Origin: Rhea pennata
Lineage: Eukaryota; Chordata; Aves; Rheiformes; Rheidae
NCBI RefSeq assembly: GCF_028389875.1
Contig: NC_084665.1
Location: 126,953,602 to 127,017,601, forward strand
Length of the DNA: 64,000 bases
Direction: 5' to 3'
Position 1 is the stretch's first letter; each line of letters starts with the position of its first letter. This document shows, piece by piece, positions 61,119-64,000 of this stretch. Below the pieces are notes generated by a model. The model was given only the letters and a program-made list of their open reading frames with translations. It made no database searches and had not been told where the DNA came from. The translations under genes were made by a program, and so were the position numbers.

Positions 61119-61761
61119 TTCCCCCAGTTATCTTTACCCTAAGATTTTACCTAAAAAGGAAGAAATGCTAGTGTTTTTATGAAGCCAGTGAAGAGCTGAA
61201 TATTTTATCTCTTCTTTTTTTCATTGAAAAAGTCAGAAGAAGGTCATGGGCAGCTAGGTAGAATCTCAAGACAGATAGCTGATAGCAAGCTGAAGGGTCT
61301 TATTGTAGGTCAATGGTCCACTGACCATGCTTATTTTACTGTTACTCTGTCTTTTCTTGCTCCCACTTGTCTGCTTATTCACCTCTTGCATATTTTCAAA
61401 ATTGTACTTCATGAGCTTCCTGTGGAAAGGTCATTCTCTTCGTTGGTTATTTCTTCAGTGCCTAGTATTATGGGGCCTTGATTTCTGTTCAGCCACAAAG
61501 ACTCTTTCAGTGCTATGAATTCAGAATTAATGAATAATAATTAGGCAAAACTCAAGTCAGTAGAAATATTATTTGAAAGATTCTGATTCCAATGTTAGTG
61601 GAATGCAGAGTAGTACTGTTGGAATCTGCACATTTGAATTTTTATTCTAATTTTATTCTAATTCCTGAAGCTTTGAATCAGGTGAAACTGATATTGCATG
61701 CAGACTGATTTTTGTGCCAATGAAAGCAAAAGACTGTTTTTTTGTACTTTTTTTTCGTCAG

Positions 61762-61801
61762 GCAGAATGCCTACTAGGAATGAAGAGCTAAACCGACAGA
61801 A
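61762..61801 (+). other. Micro-exon-like block A
   Basis: A T-rich tract and CGTCAG acceptor, 40 bases, then the donor AGAA|GTGAGT. The open phase reads MPTRNEELNRQ and leaves two bases (AA) over at the donor. A 40-base exon is short but allowed. It is a candidate only. Confidence 0.3.
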
Positions 61802-62854
61802 GTGAGTAGGAGCTTGAGTTTTTGGACACTGATTTCAGTAGTGTCAAAAATCCCTCTTCCCAACATAAAAATGATTTTTGTTGTCAGTTTCTAAATCCAA
61901 CTAGTCATTTGATGAATATGGCATTGCAAAGAAAGTTTTAAAGCTTTTAATTTAGAAAACAGCAGTTAAATTTTCAGCTTAAATATGTTGCTGTTTTCAG
62001 GTCAGAGTGTTAGCTTCTGTGATTCCAGCTTACAAACAGGACAAGCACTGGTTTTCAGTATCTGTTAGTTAGGTTAACATTGACTTACCATTAACTTGCC
62101 AATGAAACTTTTTATTTGTGCAAGTAAGTTTGCACACTGAGGGGCAGATAGGCCTGTATTCATTTCATCCAAATCTGATCGGCTTATTAGACATTTAAGA
62201 CATTCCCCTTGCCTGTGGGAGGTGATTGCCTCTTTTTATTGACTATAGAGAGAGACAAGAAGACTGACTCAGACTAGTCAACTGAAATTAGGAGAAATTA
62301 ATATATCTCAAGTTTTTGTACACTTTCCTAAAGTGCTACAGATATTTAAATATCAGCAAACGTAAGACATGGGACTCTACAACTGAAGATCTTCTTGCTG
62401 ATGAGATAGTTGAAAATTGCAGCTTATCTAGTTTCTACTAGAGACATCAGTTTTGTGTCAAAAAAGAAATCACAGAAGATCATTAGGACTTCTTTAAACC
62501 ATAGGAGGCCAGCACACCAGCCCCTGCTGTCCTGGCTCTTGCATTTGCTCTTGAATCACAAGCTCATCCATTTGCTGACTATCTTAAATAAAAACAAAAG
62601 CCAACTCTTCCTTAAAATCCAATACTCTTTCTTGTACAGTGTTTGAAACCACACTGTGTTATGGCAAATAGTCTACATAGTTTACAGCTACTGGTAGCAA
62701 TTGTCATGAGTTTCTCCAATGGGATTTATCAACCTAGCAGAAGAGTTTTCCAAGGGCTGCGGCCAGTTTTATGTTTGTTGGTGTCAGGCCAAGACTTGGA
62801 TGTTTTTTGCTTAGGCGCACTCAAGTTTGACCATAAGTTATTATATTTGATGAT

Positions 62855-62930
62855 AGATAGACTGATCTAGTCTGTTATGCAGAAAGGCAGAGCAGATGAC
62901 CAGAAAGGCCCTTTATTCCTTTAAACTGTA
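62855..62930 (+). mobile_element. Possible ancient CR1/L3 3' end
   Basis: AGACTGATCTAGTCTGTTATGC...GACCAGAAAGGCCCTTTATTCC is reminiscent of the CR1/L3 3' end (AGATGATC...CTTCTGGCCTTA). It is weak and short. Confidence 0.3.
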
Positions 62931-63848
62931 CAAGAGAAAACACTGCAGAACGAGTACTATACACAACAAAATTTCCTCAAGGGATCATTGAATTACTGTG
63001 TGAGCTAATCTGGAGGGCAATCGTGAATTACGGAATGCTTCTTCAGGCACCACTAGCCTGAGAATGTAAAAGATCAGCTAGTATAAACTCCTTAGGGTAT
63101 GGACCCTGATTTTGTTCTGTGTCTTTCTCTGGCCCTGAGACCAAACGGCAGGATCTGGTCGTATCCCTACTGTGTTGTCTCCAAAACAGAGTCTAATTCT
63201 CGCAGCCTTTAAAACCGGGCAGCCACGTCCAAACTTCTTGCTGAGAAAGGTCCCTCACTTGTGCTAATTCCCAGCTCTGCCTAGGAATCGCTTGGGAGAA
63301 GGACAGTTGATCCAGGCCTTAAATGCACCAAAGACTATTCTAACAATTTAACAATATGGAAAACTATTCCAGTGCCTCGAATCTGGCATTGCATAATTTA
63401 CTAGCAAATACAGAACCTTTATTTTTAGTTATTAGTAAAGCTGTTGGACAAACTATTAGTACTAAATCATCCTTAATAATGGTTGCATCTACAGTGACCT
63501 TAGGTGCAAGGCCAGGAAACAGGCTTGTCTGACATATTTCCTGACTGAGATTTAAATAGCCATTTAGCCATTTCTAGGACATCTGTAGATTGCCCGCAGG
63601 CATCGTCTAGGCTGCTCATGTCTGGGCTGTCCACGAAATTGCCTGTCTTTATGGCTGGTGTCACTGAGACCCTGATGGAACTGGAAGAGGGAAATGGTAT
63701 ATATGGAGGCAAATATGCCCATTTAAAATGTAGTGTACATTTAAGTAATAAGATAAGAGAAATGGTAATTTCCTTCCTTGGGATAGTTAATTTTCTCATG
63801 CCCATTTGAAATTTTCACTGTGATGCTTGGTCTCGTCCTCTTTTTCAG

Positions 63849-63902
63849 GTATGAAGAACTGCTAAGTTCAGACCCTCATTTGGTTCAAACCATTGTTATC
63901 AA
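63849..63902 (+). other. Micro-exon-like block B
   Basis: The acceptor CGTCCTCTTTTTCAG, 54 bases, and the donor TCAA|GTGAGC. The first base completes the AA left by block A to a lysine codon, and the frame continues YEELLSSDPHLVQTIVI, again leaving AA at its donor. The two blocks could be consecutive exons of a plus-strand transcript, possibly a later or alternative part of RP1L1. No homology is recognised. Confidence 0.35.
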
Positions 63903-64000
63903 GTGAGCTGTACAACTTTCCACCCACCATGTGCATGTGACTCATAGTCTAAAAACAAACCACAGGTTTCAGATTCAATATTCTCTGGTTCTGTGCCAAA

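Larger units (their letters stand above)
58560..61560 (-). pseudogene. Decayed coding-like tract, unknown family
   Basis: Read on the minus strand, successive blocks look like protein but are broken by scattered stops and shifts. They are 61512-61412 (IILGTEEITNEENDL), 60643-60224 (139 codons open, with EEEMDSSVVQEIFLF and SDSHSK-like text), 59420-59268 (ILEMVSRGALELTVESITL), 59265-59165 (TIINTFLSDIHAQQ) and 59075-58867 (EAIMGKAIDIVSPEESYVAW), then weaker text to about 58560. A CR1 fragment interrupts it at 59071-59160, and a T26 run (61087-61112) lies inside it. Amino-acid style is charged and Ser/Asn/Lys-rich, as in giant single-exon regions of ciliary or sperm proteins. I cannot name the family. 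The minus strand is A-rich, which lowers stop frequency, so chance is not excluded. Confidence 0.35.
55583..64000 (+). other. RP1L1: RP1L1 intron 2 (to window end)
   Basis: The next RP1L1 exon should begin with a valine-type codon and complete doublecortin domain 2 (an SLQ...LVC.G.E.F pattern). I searched the plus strand by eye for an AG acceptor followed by such a frame and found none, so exon 3 probably lies beyond 64000. The interval holds CR1 remnants, homopolymers and the unexplained coding-like blocks listed separately. Confidence 0.55.

Noticed and set aside
61224-61481. 85-codon plus-strand frame
   Set aside because: The opposite strand carries the more protein-like text in this interval. 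The plus frame is hydrophobic T-rich translation.
1-64000. CRISPR arrays, prophage, operons, tRNA or rRNA genes
   Set aside because: The window is vertebrate nuclear DNA with introns and LINEs. No regularly spaced direct repeats, tRNA cloverleaf or rRNA sequence was seen.

Overview
This window is vertebrate nuclear DNA, most probably from a bird. The genes have introns, a CpG-island promoter is present, and the only abundant repeats are 5'-truncated CR1 LINEs, several ending in the avian-type octamer tail related to ATTCTATG. The species cannot be told from the sequence. The gene order and strands are SOX7 (+), C8orf74 orthologue (-), RP1L1 (+). This is the arrangement of human 8p23.1, read in the opposite direction.

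Region by region. 1-4395: complete two-exon SOX7 (coding 543-768 and 2444-3339, 373 aa) with a CpG-rich promoter, a TATA-like box, a GCGCA pentamer repeat in the 5'UTR, a degenerate GC-rich minisatellite in the intron and an AT-rich 3'UTR with several poly(A) signals. 4396-14336: intergenic, with a small isolated CpG island near 6.4-6.6 kb and no gene I can support. 14337-29929: a four-exon minus-strand gene that I assembled by splice sites and phase. It gives an intact 296-aa C8orf74-like (DUF4639-type) protein. Its large second intron holds CR1 copies and a (TCTCA)10 microsatellite. 29930-54924: intergenic, rich in CR1, including a 1.7-kb copy with most of the reverse transcriptase domain. 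54925-55582: first coding exon of RP1L1, carrying doublecortin domain 1 and most of domain 2. It ends in a consensus GC (not GT) splice donor. 55583-64000: read as RP1L1 intron 2. The next RP1L1 exon was not found here.

The three genes do not form a pathway. SOX7 is an endothelial/endodermal SoxF transcription factor, C8orf74 is uncharacterised, and RP1L1 is a photoreceptor axoneme microtubule protein. Their linkage is ancestral synteny. It mirrors the SOX17-RP1 pair elsewhere in vertebrate genomes, so the two blocks are probably whole-genome-duplication paralogues.

The least explained part is 56.7-63.9 kb. The minus strand there carries a long, stop-interrupted tract that still reads like protein, split by a CR1 fragment, and a well-formed 188-bp exon-like block. 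The plus strand carries two phase-compatible micro-exon-like blocks. I recognise no family for these. I saw no CRISPR array, tRNA, rRNA or intact retrovirus.
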